A stretch of DNA of 64,000 nucleotides from Yersinia enterocolitica (GTDB lineage Bacteria > Pseudomonadota > Gammaproteobacteria > Enterobacterales > Enterobacteriaceae): NCBI GenBank assembly GCA_002082245.2, contig NBTC02000002.1:2852001-2916000 (forward strand). Reading direction: 5' to 3'. The notes below the pieces were generated by a model. It was not told the DNA's origin. It made no database searches and saw only the letters and a program-made list of their open reading frames with translations. Made by a program: the position numbers and the translations under genes. Shown here in pieces: positions 11,337 to 21,390 of the stretch. Each line of letters starts with the position of its first letter. Position 1 is the stretch's first letter.

Positions 11337-11476
11337 AACCCCAAAGTCATTGGAGTAGCAGGTAGGCTGCCAGCAAACGCATCCCGATGAGTCTATTTAT
11401 TTTAAGGTCAACGGGCAGTCAGTGATTCGGGTGAGCTAACGCAGCTAACACCCCTGCTACTTCAAGGCCGCAGGGG
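11337..11476. repeat. ERIC element next to the orn 3' end
   Basis: A diverged ERIC palindrome with the typical blocks AGTCATTGGAGTAGCAGG, ATCCCGATGAG, GTGATTCGGGTGAGC and CTGCTACTTCAAGG. About 20 bp (around TTATTTTAAGGTCAACGGGC) appear inserted near the centre. It ends one base before the orn stop codon. Confidence 0.8.
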
Positions 11477-11477
11477 A

Positions 11478-12023
11478 TCAAGATTGAATAAAATGCTCGC
11501 GGTAATAGGCAAGCTCAGCCACAGATTCACGGATATCGTCTAGTGCTTGATGGGTATTTTGTTTTTTGAAACCCGGCAGAATCTCTGGTTTCCAGCGGCG
11601 TGCCAGCTCTTTTAGCGTGCTGACATCCAGATAGCGGTAGTGGAAATAAGCTTCAAGCTCTGGCATATAACGGAACAGGAAGCGGCGGTCTTGGCCCACA
11701 CTGTTACCACAGATAGGTGAAGCGCCCGCTGGAACCCACTGTTTCAAGAATTCAATGGTTTGTAATTCAGCATCACTATCACTAAATGGGCTGGCTTTAA
11801 CCCGTTCCACCAAACCACTGCCGGTATGGGTACGCACATTCCATTCATCCATAAGCCCAAGCTGTTCATCCGACTGATGAACCGCCAATACTGGGCCTTC
11901 GGCTAGAATATTGAGATTAGCATCGGTGACCAGAGTGGCTATCTCAATGATCCGATCGCGCTCAGGATCAAGACCGGTCATTTCCAGATCGATCCAGATC
12001 AGATTATTTTGATTCTCTGCCAT
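11478..12023 (-). CDS. orn: Orn, oligoribonuclease
   Basis: Orn is the 3'-to-5' exonuclease that degrades RNA dinucleotides (including pGpG) to mononucleotides, the last step of RNA decay, and is essential in E. coli. The 181-residue protein is a DEDDh exonuclease: [10 protein letters not shown] near residues 10-19 supplies the first Asp and Glu, the middle Asp lies in the [10 protein letters not shown] region, and [10 protein letters not shown] near 158 supplies the general-base His and last Asp. It is divergent from rsgA with an ERIC-like element between them. Confidence 0.97.
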   Translation of the reverse strand: MAENQNNLIWIDLEMTGLDPERDRIIEIATLVTDANLNILAEGPVLAVHQSDEQLGLMDEWNVRTHTGSGLVERVKASPFSDSDAELQTIEFLKQWVPAGASPICGNSVGQDRRFLFRYMPELEAYFHYRYLDVSTLKELARRWKPEILPGFKKQNTHQALDDIRESVAELAYYREHFIQS

Positions 12024-12115
12024 AATATTTCCTGCCTGTTAGCGGGTGAGACTACCGAACAAACGGTTAATTGATAAAATAATGTGTATCATAGCCCTTT
12101 TGGTCGCAACCAGCG

Positions 12116-12234
12116 ATATACCCAAAGAAATTGGCGTTGCAGGTAGGTAGCAAGCAAACGAATCCCGATAAGATTACACCGATGCGGGGGAGTGAAGCGA
12201 GTAGCCCCAGCGGCTTCAAGTATGAAGGGTATTA
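12116..12234. repeat. ERIC-like element between orn and rsgA
   Basis: Blocks ATATACCCAAAG, GTTGCAGGTAGG, GAATCCCGAT and GGCTTCAAGTATGAAGGGTATT define an ERIC element. The centre is diverged (GGGGGAGTGAAGCGAGTAGC in place of GTGATTCGGGTGAGCGAACG). It occupies most of the divergent orn-rsgA gap and would lie in the leader of rsgA. Confidence 0.8.
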
Positions 12235-12256
12235 ATGCAGATTCAAGTGAGGCGCA

Positions 12257-13309
12257 GTGAGTAAGAATAAACTGTCGAAAGGTCAACAACGCCGTGTGCA
12301 GGCAAACCATCAGCGTCGGCTACGCACTGATAGAAAACCTGAGTTAGATGACTCTCAGCTTGGCGATGCGCAAGAAGGTATCGTAATCAGTCGTTTCGGC
12401 CAGCACGCCGATGTCGAAGCCACCGATGGTGTTCAACACCGTTGTAACATCCGCCGTACCATTAAATCACTGGTTACCGGTGACCGTGTGGTCTGGCGCC
12501 CAGGCTTGCAAGCTCAGGAAGGTGTGCGGGTTAAAGGCATTGTCGAAGCCGTACATGAGCGTACATCCGTGCTGACACGCCCTGATCTGTACGACGGCGT
12601 GAAACCGATCGCCGCAAATATCGATCAGATCGTGATCGTTTCGGCGATCTTACCTGAACTTTCTCTTAATATTATCGATCGCTATCTGGTGGCCTGTGAA
12701 ACACTGGAAGTCGAACCGTTAATTGTGTTGAACAAAATCGATTTACTGGATGCCGATGGCCGTAAATTCGTTGATGGCATGATGGAGATTTACCGTCGCA
12801 TTGGCTACAACGTGCTGGAAGTCTCAAGTCAAACCCGTGAAGGGATGGAAGCCTTTGAAAAGGCACTGGCTGGGCGCATCAGTATCTTTGCCGGTCAGTC
12901 CGGCGTGGGTAAATCCAGCCTGCTGAATGCCCTGTTACCACCAACGGATAACGAAATTCTGGTCAATACGGTATCGGGTAATTCAGGTCTGGGTCAGCAC
13001 ACCACCACCGCAGCCCGCTTATATCACTTCCAGCAAGGCGGCGATGTGATTGACTCACCGGGGGTGCGTGAATTTGGCCTCTGGCATCTGGCACCGGAAC
13101 AAATCACTCAAGGATTTGTCGAATTCCGTGATTATCTCGGCCATTGCAAATTCCGTGATTGCAGCCATACCACCGATCCCGGTTGTGCACTGCGCGAAGC
13201 GGTAGAACAAGGCAAAATCGCTGAAGAGCGTTTCGATAATTACCATCGAATCCTGGAAAGTATGGAACAGGCGAAGCCGCGTAAGACATCTGATAGCGAC
13301 GAGAAATGA
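12257..13309 (+). CDS. rsgA: RsgA, small ribosomal subunit biogenesis GTPase
   Basis: RsgA (YjeQ) is a circularly permuted GTPase that promotes release of RbfA from maturing 30S subunits. The 350-residue protein has an N-terminal OB fold, G4 LNKIDLL appearing before G1 [12 protein letters not shown] (the permuted order), G3 region [10 protein letters not shown], and a C-terminal zinc finger with [14 protein letters not shown]. The start is GTG at 12257, and [20 protein letters not shown] matches E. coli. ERIC elements flank it on both sides. Confidence 0.97.
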   Translation: MSKNKLSKGQQRRVQANHQRRLRTDRKPELDDSQLGDAQEGIVISRFGQHADVEATDGVQHRCNIRRTIKSLVTGDRVVWRPGLQAQEGVRVKGIVEAVHERTSVLTRPDLYDGVKPIAANIDQIVIVSAILPELSLNIIDRYLVACETLEVEPLIVLNKIDLLDADGRKFVDGMMEIYRRIGYNVLEVSSQTREGMEAFEKALAGRISIFAGQSGVGKSSLLNALLPPTDNEILVNTVSGNSGLGQHTTTAARLYHFQQGGDVIDSPGVREFGLWHLAPEQITQGFVEFRDYLGHCKFRDCSHTTDPGCALREAVEQGKIAEERFDNYHRILESMEQAKPRKTSDSDEK

Positions 13310-13363
13310 TGTCTCGATAGTCCTGTTGAACATGCTTTAGCTAAAAACTGTGGGCGCAGAAAG

Positions 13364-13488
13364 ATATATACCCAGTGACTTCAAGATGCAGGTAGGCGGC
13401 AATTGAGCGAAGCCTCAGGAGCTTACTCAAGTAAGTGACTGGTGTGAGGCAGCCAACACCCCTGTATCTTGAAGGGCGACGGGTATTA
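13364..13488. repeat. ERIC element between rsgA and psd
   Basis: About 125 bp with a segment close to the classical ERIC2 primer core (AAGTAAGTGACTGGTGTGAG), ATATACCCAG at the left and CTTGAAGGGCGACGGGTAT at the right. This is the most ERIC-consensus copy in the window. A longer psd open frame starting with an ATG at 13488 begins inside its last bases and is unlikely to be the real start. Confidence 0.92.
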
Positions 13489-13529
13489 TGCGCCCCCTCA
13501 TTAATTTTAATGTTTACCCAGAGGTCTAC

Positions 13530-14408
13530 GTGCTGGACAGTATCAAAATCAGATTACAATATTTACTCCCAAAACTTGGCCTGACTCGTTTGGCAGGCTG
13601 GGGGGCAGATAAGCAAGGTGGCTGGCTGACCCAACTGGTGATCAAGGCATTTGCCCGCTACTACCATGTTGATATGAAGGAAGCCCAGGACCCTGAGTTC
13701 TCTGCTTATCGTTCGTTTAATGAGTTCTTTGTGCGCCCACTGCGCGCGGGTGTGCGCCCTGTTGTAGCGGAAGAAAACCTCTTGGCCCAACCTGCCGACG
13801 GCGCTATTAGCCAGTTAGGCGCAATTCATGACGGGCAAATTTTGCAGGCAAAGGGCCACAACTACACGCTGGAAGCCCTACTCGCCGGTAACTATATGTT
13901 GGCTGCTGAGTTCCAAAATGGCCATTTTGTCACCACCTATCTGGCTCCACGTGACTACCATCGCGTCCATATGCCGTGTGACGGTATCTTGCGCGAAATG
14001 ATTTATGTGCCAGGTGATTTGTTCTCGGTCAATCCATTGACTGCGGCTAATGTGCCTAATCTCTTCGCACGTAATGAACGTGTTATTTGCATCTTTGATA
14101 CCGCTTTTGGCCCGATGGCACAAATTCTGGTAGGTGCCACTATTGTTGGCAGCATAGAAACCGTCTGGGCTGGCACCATTACCCCGCCACGAGAAGGTGT
14201 GATTCGCCGATGGACCTATCCGCAAGCAGGAACTGAAGGCGCGGTAGTGCTGGAAAAAGGGCAAGAAATGGGCCGCTTTAAGTTAGGCTCGACAGTGATT
14301 AACCTGTTTGCTGAAGGTAAAGTCTATTTAGCACCACAGTTAAACAGTGGTTCTGTTACCCGCATGGGTGAAGTATTAGCCGAAGCCGTCCCTACTGCTA
14401 TACCCTAA
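13530..14408 (+). CDS. psd: Psd, phosphatidylserine decarboxylase
   Basis: Psd makes phosphatidylethanolamine at the inner membrane. It is a proenzyme that self-cleaves at Leu-Gly-Ser-Thr (FKLGSTVIN here) so the Ser becomes the pyruvoyl prosthetic group. I place the start at GTG 13530, which follows an AGAGG site and gives [20 protein letters not shown], like E. coli; an upstream ATG at 13488 lies in an ERIC. The product is 292 residues against 322 in E. coli: the acidic C-terminal tail is missing, and the last codons and stop (ATA CCC TAA) lie in the next ERIC. The catalytic core is complete. Confidence 0.95.
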   Translation: MLDSIKIRLQYLLPKLGLTRLAGWGADKQGGWLTQLVIKAFARYYHVDMKEAQDPEFSAYRSFNEFFVRPLRAGVRPVVAEENLLAQPADGAISQLGAIHDGQILQAKGHNYTLEALLAGNYMLAAEFQNGHFVTTYLAPRDYHRVHMPCDGILREMIYVPGDLFSVNPLTAANVPNLFARNERVICIFDTAFGPMAQILVGATIVGSIETVWAGTITPPREGVIRRWTYPQAGTEGAVVLEKGQEMGRFKLGSTVINLFAEGKVYLAPQLNSGSVTRMGEVLAEAVPTAIP

Positions 14409-14524
14409 GTAATTCGAGTTGCAGTAAGGCGGCAAGCGAATAAACCCGATGAGTTGACGCTAGTCAATGATTCGGGTGAGCGAGAGCAGCCAATGCATAT
14501 GCAGCTTGAAGTATGACGGGTATA
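14399..14524. repeat. ERIC element overlapping the psd stop codon
   Basis: About 126 bp: TATACCCTAAGTAATTCGAG at the left, CCCGATGAGTTGACGC, GATTCGGGTGAGCG, and GCTTGAAGTATGACGGGTAT at the right. Its first ten bases are the last three codons and stop of psd. It separates psd from mscM, which are adjacent in E. coli. Confidence 0.92.
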
Positions 14525-14552
14525 AACGTAATCGATGTTAAGGAACCCTTAC

Positions 14553-17500
14553 GTGCGCCTAATAATTTCTCGATTTTTTGGTAAATCACTCTCTTTTGGC
14601 CTGTTACTGTCATTTGTCATGCTGCTGTCTTTGCCGTTGCATGCGGCAACTCAGCCTAATGAAGATCAGCTCAGACAAGAGCTGAAACAGGCTGAAACCA
14701 ATAAAGGGATGCCAAATCAGACCGAAATTGTTCAGGCGCTGCAATCGGCTCTTAGTTGGCTGGCGGATGCAAAAGAGTCTGATATCCGCGCCCAGCAGTA
14801 TCAAAAAGCCATTGATGACTTCCCCAAACTGACCCGCGAGTTACGCCAGGAACTGGCGCAAGAAGGGGATAAACCCCTGCCCGTACCCAGTAACATGTCT
14901 ACCTCCGAGCTGGAACAACAAGTGCTGCAAATCAGCAGCCAGTTGTTGGAATTAAGCCGTCTGTCGCAACAAGAACAGGATCGGGCGCGGGAAATCAGTG
15001 AATCCCTCAGCCAGTTGCCTCAGCAGCAATCAGAAGCTCGGCGAATTCTGACTGAAATCAGCACCCGCCTTCAGGCACAAAGTAACCCCGCCAATCCGGT
15101 CGCACAGGCACAGTTTGCATTACTACAAGCAGAAGCCGTGGCCCGTAAGGCTAAAGCCAATGAACTGGAGCTTTCTCAGCTCTCAGCCAACAACCGGCAA
15201 GAGCTGTCACGGCTGCGCGCCGAGTTATACAAAAAGCGTCAAGAACGGGTTGATGCTCAGCTCCAAACCTTACGTAATAATCTCAATAACCAGCGTCAGC
15301 AGGCGGCTGAACAGGCACTTGAGCGCACCGAGTTACTGGCGGAACAAGGGGGCGATTTACCTGAGTCAATCATCCAGCAACTGCAAATCAACCGCGAGCT
15401 ATCCCAAGCGCTAAATCAACAGGCGCAACGCATTGATCTGATCTCTTCGCAACAACGGCAAGCGGTAGCCCAAACCCAACAAGTCCGGCAGGCTCTCAGT
15501 ACTATTCGTGAACAGGCCCAGTGGCTGGGCGTTTCAACCGCACTGGGGGAAACACTGCGGGCACAAGTTGCAAGATTGCCTGACGTACCGAAATCTCAGC
15601 AACTGGATCGTGATATGGCGCAGTTGCGGGTTCAACGTCTGCAATATGAAGACATGTTGGAGAAGTTACAGCAGCAAAATGTCAAATTAAAGCAAAATGA
15701 TGGTACACCGCTCACCACCGAACAGCAGCGGATCCTTGATGCTCAATGGCGCACACAGCGCGAATTGCTGAATTCTCTGCTGTCTGGCTATGACACCCAG
15801 ATTCTAGAATTAACCAAGTTGAAAGTGGCCAACAGTCAGTTGGTGGATGCGCTAAGTGAAGTTCGCGAGGCCACTCACCGTTATCTGTTTTGGGTCGCAG
15901 ATGTCAGCCCAATATCACTGTCTTACCCGATTAACGTTGCCCATGACCTGACCCGCTTACTGTCGCTGGATACACTTTCGCAGTTAAGTGGCGCGTTCGT
16001 CATGATGATGACCAGCCAAGAGACACTGCTACCGATCAGCGCAGCCTTGCTGTTTGTCGGTTTCAGTATCAGCTTGCGTCGCCACTATCATGCCTTCCTG
16101 GAGCGTGCTAGCAGCCGGGTGGGTAAGGTTACGCAAGACCATTTCTCCCTGACATTACGTACCGTTTTCTGGTCAATTCTGATGGCGCTGCCGCTACCAG
16201 TATTGTGGGCCGCGCTCGGCTATGGCCTGCAAAACGCTTGGTCATATCCGATGGCGATCGCCATTGGTAATGCCGTCACTGCCACCGTGCCAGTACTGTG
16301 GCTGTTTATGATAAGTGCCTCGTTTGCACATCCTCATGGCCTGTTTATCACCCACTTCCGCTGGTCACCGGCGCAGGTCGGGCGGGCAATGCGTTTTTAT
16401 CGCATGTCAGTGTGGTTGATTATCCCATTGATGATGGCACTGATTACATTCGAGAATTATAATGACCGTGAATTCGCTGGTACCCTGGGCCGCCTGTGCT
16501 TTATTTTGCTGTGTGTTGCCTTAAGTCTGGTGACCAATAGCCTGAAACGAGCCGGTATTCCACTCTATCTGGATAAAAAAGGCTCGGGCGAGAACATCAT
16601 TAACGTGGCGTTATGGGGGCTACTGCTATCTGCCCCACTGATTGCGGCATTGGCCTCGGCGCTCGGTTATCTCACCACCTCACAGGCGCTACTGGCGCGT
16701 TTGGAAACCTCGGTTGCCATCTGGTTCTTCTTGTTGGTGGTTTACCATATTATCCGCCGTTGGATGCTGATTCAGCGCCGCCGTATTGCTTTTGACCGAG
16801 CTAAGCAGCGGCGAGCCGATATTCTGGCGCAGCGCGCCCGCGGTGAAGAAGATACGCCGCACAATAACAGTACCGAAGGGTCCATTGATGTTGAGGAACC
16901 GGTCATTGATCTGGATGTGATCAGCGCCCAATCTCTACGTCTGGTGCGATCGATCCTGACGATGATCGCCTTGGTTTCAGTGATAGCATTGTGGTCTGAG
17001 ATTCATTCAGCTTTTGGTTTTCTGGAAAATATTCGCCTGTGGGATGTGTCATCCACCATTAACGGTATTGAGTCGGTGCAGGCGATCACCATGGGATCAC
17101 TGCTGATCGCTATTTTAGTGATGGTTGTGACTACCCAGCTAGTGCGCAACCTGCCTGCCCTACTGGAACTGGCGCTATTGCAGCATCTGGATCTGACGCC
17201 GGGGACGGGCTATGCCATCTCCACCATCACCAAATATCTGTTGATCCTGTTCGGCAGCTTGCTCGGTTTCTCTATGTTAGGGATCGAGTGGGCGAAATTC
17301 CAATGGTTGGTTGCCGCACTTGGTCTAGGTTTGGGGTTCGGTTTGCAGGAAATTTTTGCCAACTTTGTTTCTGGTCTGATCATCTTGTTCGAGAAACCGA
17401 TCCGTATCGGCGATACCGTGACCATACGTGATCTCACCGGTAGCGTGACCAAAATCAATACCCGTGCCACAACTATCTCTGACTGGGATCGCAAAGAAAT

Positions 17501-17918
17501 TATCGTGCCGAATAAGGCATTTATTACTGAGCAATTTATTAACTGGTCACTGTCGGATTCAATTACCCGTGTGGTACTCACAGTGCCGGCTCCGGCTGAA
17601 ACCAGCAGTGAGGAAGTGACTGAGGTGTTACTTACTGCTGCACGCCGCTGTACCTTGGTATTGGATAACCCGGCACCCGAGGTCTATCTGGTTGATCTTC
17701 AACAAGGGATTCAGATTTTCGAACTGCGTATTTACGCCGCCGAAATGGGACATCGTATGCCACTGCGCCATGAAATCCACCAGTTGATTCTGGCCGGTTA
17801 CCGTGAGCACGGCATTACTCTGCCATTCCCACCCTTCCAGGCTCGGCTGGAAACACTGGGGCGTGGCGCTGGCCGCACTATTACTTCAGGGCGCGGCCGC
17901 ACACCGGGTAGCTTGTAA
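14553..17918 (+). CDS. mscM: MscM, miniconductance mechanosensitive channel
   Basis: MscM (YjeP) is a large MscS-family inner-membrane channel that opens on membrane tension and protects against hypo-osmotic shock. The GTG start at 14553 follows AAGGA and gives MRLIIS as in E. coli; an ATG 18 bp upstream is also in frame. The protein (1121 residues) has a signal peptide ending near LHAA, about 450 residues of Gln-rich periplasmic coiled coil, a run of membrane helices, and the MscS pore/beta domain near the C-terminus (GLGFGLQEIFANFVSGLIIL, then FEKPIRIGDTVTI). It is paired with psd as in E. coli. Confidence 0.95.
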   Translation: MRLIISRFFGKSLSFGLLLSFVMLLSLPLHAATQPNEDQLRQELKQAETNKGMPNQTEIVQALQSALSWLADAKESDIRAQQYQKAIDDFPKLTRELRQELAQEGDKPLPVPSNMSTSELEQQVLQISSQLLELSRLSQQEQDRAREISESLSQLPQQQSEARRILTEISTRLQAQSNPANPVAQAQFALLQAEAVARKAKANELELSQLSANNRQELSRLRAELYKKRQERVDAQLQTLRNNLNNQRQQAAEQALERTELLAEQGGDLPESIIQQLQINRELSQALNQQAQRIDLISSQQRQAVAQTQQVRQALSTIREQAQWLGVSTALGETLRAQVARLPDVPKSQQLDRDMAQLRVQRLQYEDMLEKLQQQNVKLKQNDGTPLTTEQQRILDAQWRTQRELLNSLLSGYDTQILELTKLKVANSQLVDALSEVREATHRYLFWVADVSPISLSYPINVAHDLTRLLSLDTLSQLSGAFVMMMTSQETLLPISAALLFVGFSISLRRHYHAFLERASSRVGKVTQDHFSLTLRTVFWSILMALPLPVLWAALGYGLQNAWSYPMAIAIGNAVTATVPVLWLFMISASFAHPHGLFITHFRWSPAQVGRAMRFYRMSVWLIIPLMMALITFENYNDREFAGTLGRLCFILLCVALSLVTNSLKRAGIPLYLDKKGSGENIINVALWGLLLSAPLIAALASALGYLTTSQALLARLETSVAIWFFLLVVYHIIRRWMLIQRRRIAFDRAKQRRADILAQRARGEEDTPHNNSTEGSIDVEEPVIDLDVISAQSLRLVRSILTMIALVSVIALWSEIHSAFGFLENIRLWDVSSTINGIESVQAITMGSLLIAILVMVVTTQLVRNLPALLELALLQHLDLTPGTGYAISTITKYLLILFGSLLGFSMLGIEWAKFQWLVAALGLGLGFGLQEIFANFVSGLIILFEKPIRIGDTVTIRDLTGSVTKINTRATTISDWDRKEIIVPNKAFITEQFINWSLSDSITRVVLTVPAPAETSSEEVTEVLLTAARRCTLVLDNPAPEVYLVDLQQGIQIFELRIYAAEMGHRMPLRHEIHQLILAGYREHGITLPFPPFQARLETLGRGAGRTITSGRGRTPGSL

Positions 17919-17944
17919 GTTAAGTTGACGTATCGATAGAAAAA

Positions 17945-17972
17945 TGGCCTGACTCTGTGAAGAGTCAGGCCC
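17945..17972. terminator. Hairpin after mscM
   Basis: A TGGCCTGACTCT stem pairs with AGAGTCAGGCCCA around a GTGA loop. No long T tract follows, so it could serve either strand or act as a 3' stabiliser. An ERIC begins 12-15 bp further on. Confidence 0.65.
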
Positions 17973-17983
17973 AATAATCAGGA

Positions 17984-18113
17984 ATATTACCCAAAGTCAT
18001 TGGTGTTGCAGCAAGGCAGCAAGTTCATTAATCCCGATGAGCTTACATCAGTAAGTGATTCGGGTTCGTGAACGTAGCGAACACCGCTGCGGCGCCAAGG
18101 GCGAGGGGTTATT
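17984..18113. repeat. ERIC element between mscM and epmA
   Basis: Blocks ATTACCCAAAGTCATTGG, AATCCCGATGAGCTTACATC, AGTAAGTGATTCGGG and GGCGCCAAGGGCGAGGGGTT mark a full-length ERIC element. It lies in the convergent gap, and its right end touches the epmA stop codon. Confidence 0.9.
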
Positions 18114-19089
18114 AAGCACGCCCTACTGGGAATGCGATAACCTCATCTAATCTTTCCGCCCCCAGCGCCAGCATCACCAGACGATCAACACCTAACGCCA
18201 CTCCTGAGCAATCCGGCAAGCCCTGTTTCAAGGCGGCAATTAGGTTCATATCAATTGGGTTCTGCGGTAAACCCCGTTTGGCTCGAATGCGATTATCTTG
18301 CTCAAAACGTTGCAGTTGTTCATCACCATCAGTCAGCTCATGGAAACCATTCGCTAACTCAATACCTTTGAAGTAAACCTCAAAACGTTCTGCTACTCGG
18401 TGATCTTCAGTGCTGATCACCGCCAGTGAAGCTTGAGACGCGGGGAAATGATAAACAAAGGCGGGTTTATCGCGGCCAATGTGTGGCTCGACTCCGACGG
18501 TAAACAGCAGCTGCAATAGCGTATCGCGATCTTCTTCTGTATCGGCAATATTACTTAAATCCAGTTTTGCCGCGGCTTCACGCAATTGTGCTTTATCTGC
18601 CGACAATGGATCAATGTCTAAGTGGCGCAGGAATGCTTGCTGATAAGACAAGGTTTCAGCGCTATTACAATCCAGTATTTGCTGCAACAGGTCATCAACC
18701 TCATTCATTAAGCGATACATATCATAATGTGGGCGATACCATTCCAGCATGGTGAATTCAGGATTGTGATGACGGCCAGCTTCTTCATTGCGGAAACTGC
18801 GCCCCAATTGATAGATAGATCCACTGCCTGCCGCCAACAAGCGCTTCATGTGGTATTCCGGGCTGGTCATCATGTACAGCGTCATACCATCGGCAGCGCC
18901 CGGGCCAACAAACCGGGTTTGGAATGGGACTAAATGAACGTCCGTCACTGTCGCTTGGCTCATGGTTGGCGTTTCAACTTCTAATACGCCACGATCGGCA
19001 AAAAAGCGCCGGATCTCTGCCATTATTGCTGCGCGTTTCAACAAATTGGCGATAGGTGCACTCGGCTGCCAGCTTGCCGTTTCGCTCAT
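18112..19089 (-). CDS. epmA: EpmA, EF-P--(R)-beta-lysine ligase
   Basis: EpmA (GenX/PoxA) is a paralogue of the LysRS catalytic core that attaches (R)-beta-lysine to a conserved lysine of EF-P. The start at ATG 19089 ([20 protein letters not shown]) gives 325 residues, as in E. coli; a longer frame would add 15 residues. Class II synthetase motif 2 ([20 protein letters not shown]) and motif 3 ([12 protein letters not shown]) are present and there is no anticodon-binding domain. Its substrate EF-P and partner EpmB are at 24.5-26.1 kb. It is divergent from frdA. Confidence 0.97.
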   Translation of the reverse strand: MSETASWQPSAPIANLLKRAAIMAEIRRFFADRGVLEVETPTMSQATVTDVHLVPFQTRFVGPGAADGMTLYMMTSPEYHMKRLLAAGSGSIYQLGRSFRNEEAGRHHNPEFTMLEWYRPHYDMYRLMNEVDDLLQQILDCNSAETLSYQQAFLRHLDIDPLSADKAQLREAAAKLDLSNIADTEEDRDTLLQLLFTVGVEPHIGRDKPAFVYHFPASQASLAVISTEDHRVAERFEVYFKGIELANGFHELTDGDEQLQRFEQDNRIRAKRGLPQNPIDMNLIAALKQGLPDCSGVALGVDRLVMLALGAERLDEVIAFPVGRA

Positions 19090-19288
19090 GGTGGTTAACT
19101 CCGAAATCAAACAGGGGATGCAGTCTACTCGCATCTACTCACTCAGACAAATCTGTCACTCATCAGCCCGATTTTTGGCTTGAATTCAGCATTTCACGCT
19201 GCAAAAAAGACTTTAGCCCAGTAGATCCTGTTTGGGATCACGTTTTTGCTAGTAATGCGCCTGAGTAGGTTCAAATAAAACAAAACAA

Positions 19289-19329
19289 TCGATCACATCA
19301 AATTTATAGCACTTAGCATTAGGTATAAT
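19289..19329 (+). promoter_or_regulatory. FNR site and -10 box of the frd promoter
   Basis: TCGATCACATCAAA (19289-19302) resembles the FNR site of E. coli frd, and TATAAT (19324-19329) follows after 21 bp, the same spacing I recall in E. coli. This predicts anaerobic activation by FNR with a transcript start near 19336. The resulting leader would be about 250 nt, longer than in E. coli because an ERIC element lies in it. Confidence 0.75.
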
Positions 19330-19434
19330 TATTCCCATACAAAAAGTAAGAAATAGCTATTCTTAATACCATCATTCTGGTTAACGGCGAATAAGTTAGC
19401 CTAATAATAATTTAAAATTATATATTTTAATTAG

Positions 19435-19559
19435 ATATCCAAAATAATTCGAGTTGCAGGAAGGCGGCAATTGAGTGAGTCCCGATGAGTTGACGCCAGT
19501 CAATAATTCGGGTGAATGAAAGCAGCCAACGCACATGTAGCTTGAAGTATGAAGGGTAT
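19435..19559. repeat. ERIC element in the frdA leader
   Basis: About 125 bp: ATATCCAAAATAATTCGAG, AGTCCCGATGAGTTGACGC, AATAATTCGGGTGAATG and AGCTTGAAGTATGAAGGGTA. It lies between the predicted frd transcript start and the frdA ribosome-binding site, ending about 25 bp before the GTG start. Confidence 0.92.
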
Positions 19560-19584
19560 TTCACTTGAACAATGGAGAAGCGCA

Positions 19585-21390
19585 GTGCAAACCTTTAACG
19601 CCGATCTTGCTATTATCGGGGCCGGAGGCGCTGGTTTACGTGCAGCAATAGCCGCAGCGGAAGCCAACCCCCAACTGAAGATTGCTCTGATCTCGAAAGT
19701 ATACCCGATGCGTAGCCATACTGTGGCCGCCGAAGGGGGATCAGCCGCCGTCACACAAGACCACGATAGCTTTGACTATCATTTCAACGACACGGTAGCC
19801 GGTGGTGACTGGCTATGCGAACAAGATGTTGTTGACCATTTTGTCCACAGTTGCCCGCAAGAAATGGCACAGCTGGAAATTTGGGGCTGCCCATGGAGCC
19901 GCAAACCTGATGGCTCGGTTAACGTTCGCCGCTTTGGTGGGATGAAAATTGAGCGCACCTGGTTTGCTGCCGATAAAACCGGCTTCCATATGCTGCACAC
20001 ACTGTTCCAGACATCTTTGAAATACCCACAAATTCAACGATTTGATGAGCATTTCGTGTTAGATATTCTGGTCGATGACGGTCAGGCACGTGGCGTAGTT
20101 GCCATGAATATGATGGAAGGCACCCGTGTACAAATTCGTGCGAACGCGGTAATCATGGCGACCGGTGGCGCAGGCCGAGTTTATCGTTATAACACCAACG
20201 GCGGTATTGTTACCGGTGATGGTATGGGGATGGCATTCCACCACGGCGTTCCGCTGCGAGATATGGAATTTGTGCAATATCACCCAACTGGCCTGCCAGG
20301 TTCTGGCATCCTGATGACCGAAGGTTGTCGTGGTGAAGGCGGTATTCTGGTCAATAAAGACGGCTACCGTTATTTGCAGGATTATGGGATGGGACCAGAA
20401 ACCCCACTCGGTGAACCCAAAAACAAATACATGGAATTAGGCCCACGCGATAAAGTTTCGCAAGCCTTCTGGCATGAATGGCGTGCTGGCCGCACCATCG
20501 CCACGCCACGTGGTGATGTGGTCTATCTGGATCTGCGCCATTTGGGCGAGAAAAAACTGCTTGAGCGCTTGCCGTTCATCTGTGAACTGGCAAAAGCTTA
20601 TGTCGGTGTCGACCCAGTCAAAGAACCCATCCCAGTGCGTCCAACTGCGCATTACACCATGGGTGGTATCGAAACCAACCAACAGTGCGAAACCCGTATC
20701 AAAGGGCTGTTCGCGGTAGGTGAATGTTCTTCTGTTGGCTTACATGGCGCTAACCGCTTAGGTTCTAACTCACTGGCTGAGTTAGTGGTATTTGGTCGTG
20801 TTGCCGGTGAACAAGCAGCAGCGCGTGCCATGGAAACCGGCCCGGCAAATGGCAGTGCGCTAGATGCACAAACCCGTGATGTGGAAACCCGCCTAAGTAA
20901 TCTCATGAAACAGGAAGGGACCGAGAATTGGTCTAAAATCCGCGATGAGATGGGTCTGTCAATGGAAGAAGGTTGTGGTATTTACCGCACACCAGAACTG
21001 ATGCAGAAAACGGTGGATAAACTGGCCGAGTTGAAAGAGCGCTTCAAACGCGTGAAAATCACCGATACCTCCAGTGTTTTCAATACTGACTTGCTGTACA
21101 CCATTGAGCTGGGTTACGGCTTGGATGTGGCTGAATGTATGGCCCACTCTGCACTTAACCGTAAAGAATCCCGTGGCGCGCATCAGCGTCTGGATGAAGG
21201 CTGCACCGAGCGTGATGATGTTAATTTCCTCAAACACACGCTGGCCTTCCATACTCCGGGTGGCGCCCCACGCCTTGAATACAGCGACGTTAAGATTACC
21301 AAGCTGGCACCGGCAAAACGTGTTTATGGTGGCGAAGCCACCGCACAAGATGCAAAAGATTTGAAGGATAAGGAGCAGGCGAATGACTGA
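19585..21390 (+). CDS. frdA: FrdA, fumarate reductase flavoprotein subunit
   Basis: FrdA is the catalytic subunit of menaquinol:fumarate reductase, used in anaerobic fumarate respiration. The GTG start at 19585 follows GGAG and gives [10 protein letters not shown] as in E. coli; an ATG at 19549 would start inside the ERIC. The 601-residue protein has the dinucleotide-binding motif [10 protein letters not shown], the flavin-linked His45 in [13 protein letters not shown], and active-site segments such as [10 protein letters not shown] and [10 protein letters not shown]. It overlaps frdB by 8 bp. Cytoplasmic face of the membrane-bound FrdABCD complex. Confidence 0.97.
   Translation: MQTFNADLAIIGAGGAGLRAAIAAAEANPQLKIALISKVYPMRSHTVAAEGGSAAVTQDHDSFDYHFNDTVAGGDWLCEQDVVDHFVHSCPQEMAQLEIWGCPWSRKPDGSVNVRRFGGMKIERTWFAADKTGFHMLHTLFQTSLKYPQIQRFDEHFVLDILVDDGQARGVVAMNMMEGTRVQIRANAVIMATGGAGRVYRYNTNGGIVTGDGMGMAFHHGVPLRDMEFVQYHPTGLPGSGILMTEGCRGEGGILVNKDGYRYLQDYGMGPETPLGEPKNKYMELGPRDKVSQAFWHEWRAGRTIATPRGDVVYLDLRHLGEKKLLERLPFICELAKAYVGVDPVKEPIPVRPTAHYTMGGIETNQQCETRIKGLFAVGECSSVGLHGANRLGSNSLAELVVFGRVAGEQAAARAMETGPANGSALDAQTRDVETRLSNLMKQEGTENWSKIRDEMGLSMEEGCGIYRTPELMQKTVDKLAELKERFKRVKITDTSSVFNTDLLYTIELGYGLDVAECMAHSALNRKESRGAHQRLDEGCTERDDVNFLKHTLAFHTPGGAPRLEYSDVKITKLAPAKRVYGGEATAQDAKDLKDKEQAND

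Noticed and set aside
13488..13529. Upstream ATG as the psd start
   Set aside because: It lies in the end of an ERIC; the GTG at 13530 has the ribosome-binding site and matches the E. coli N-terminus.
19549..19584. Upstream ATG as the frdA start
   Set aside because: It is within ERIC sequence; GTG 19585 after GGAG matches the E. coli start.
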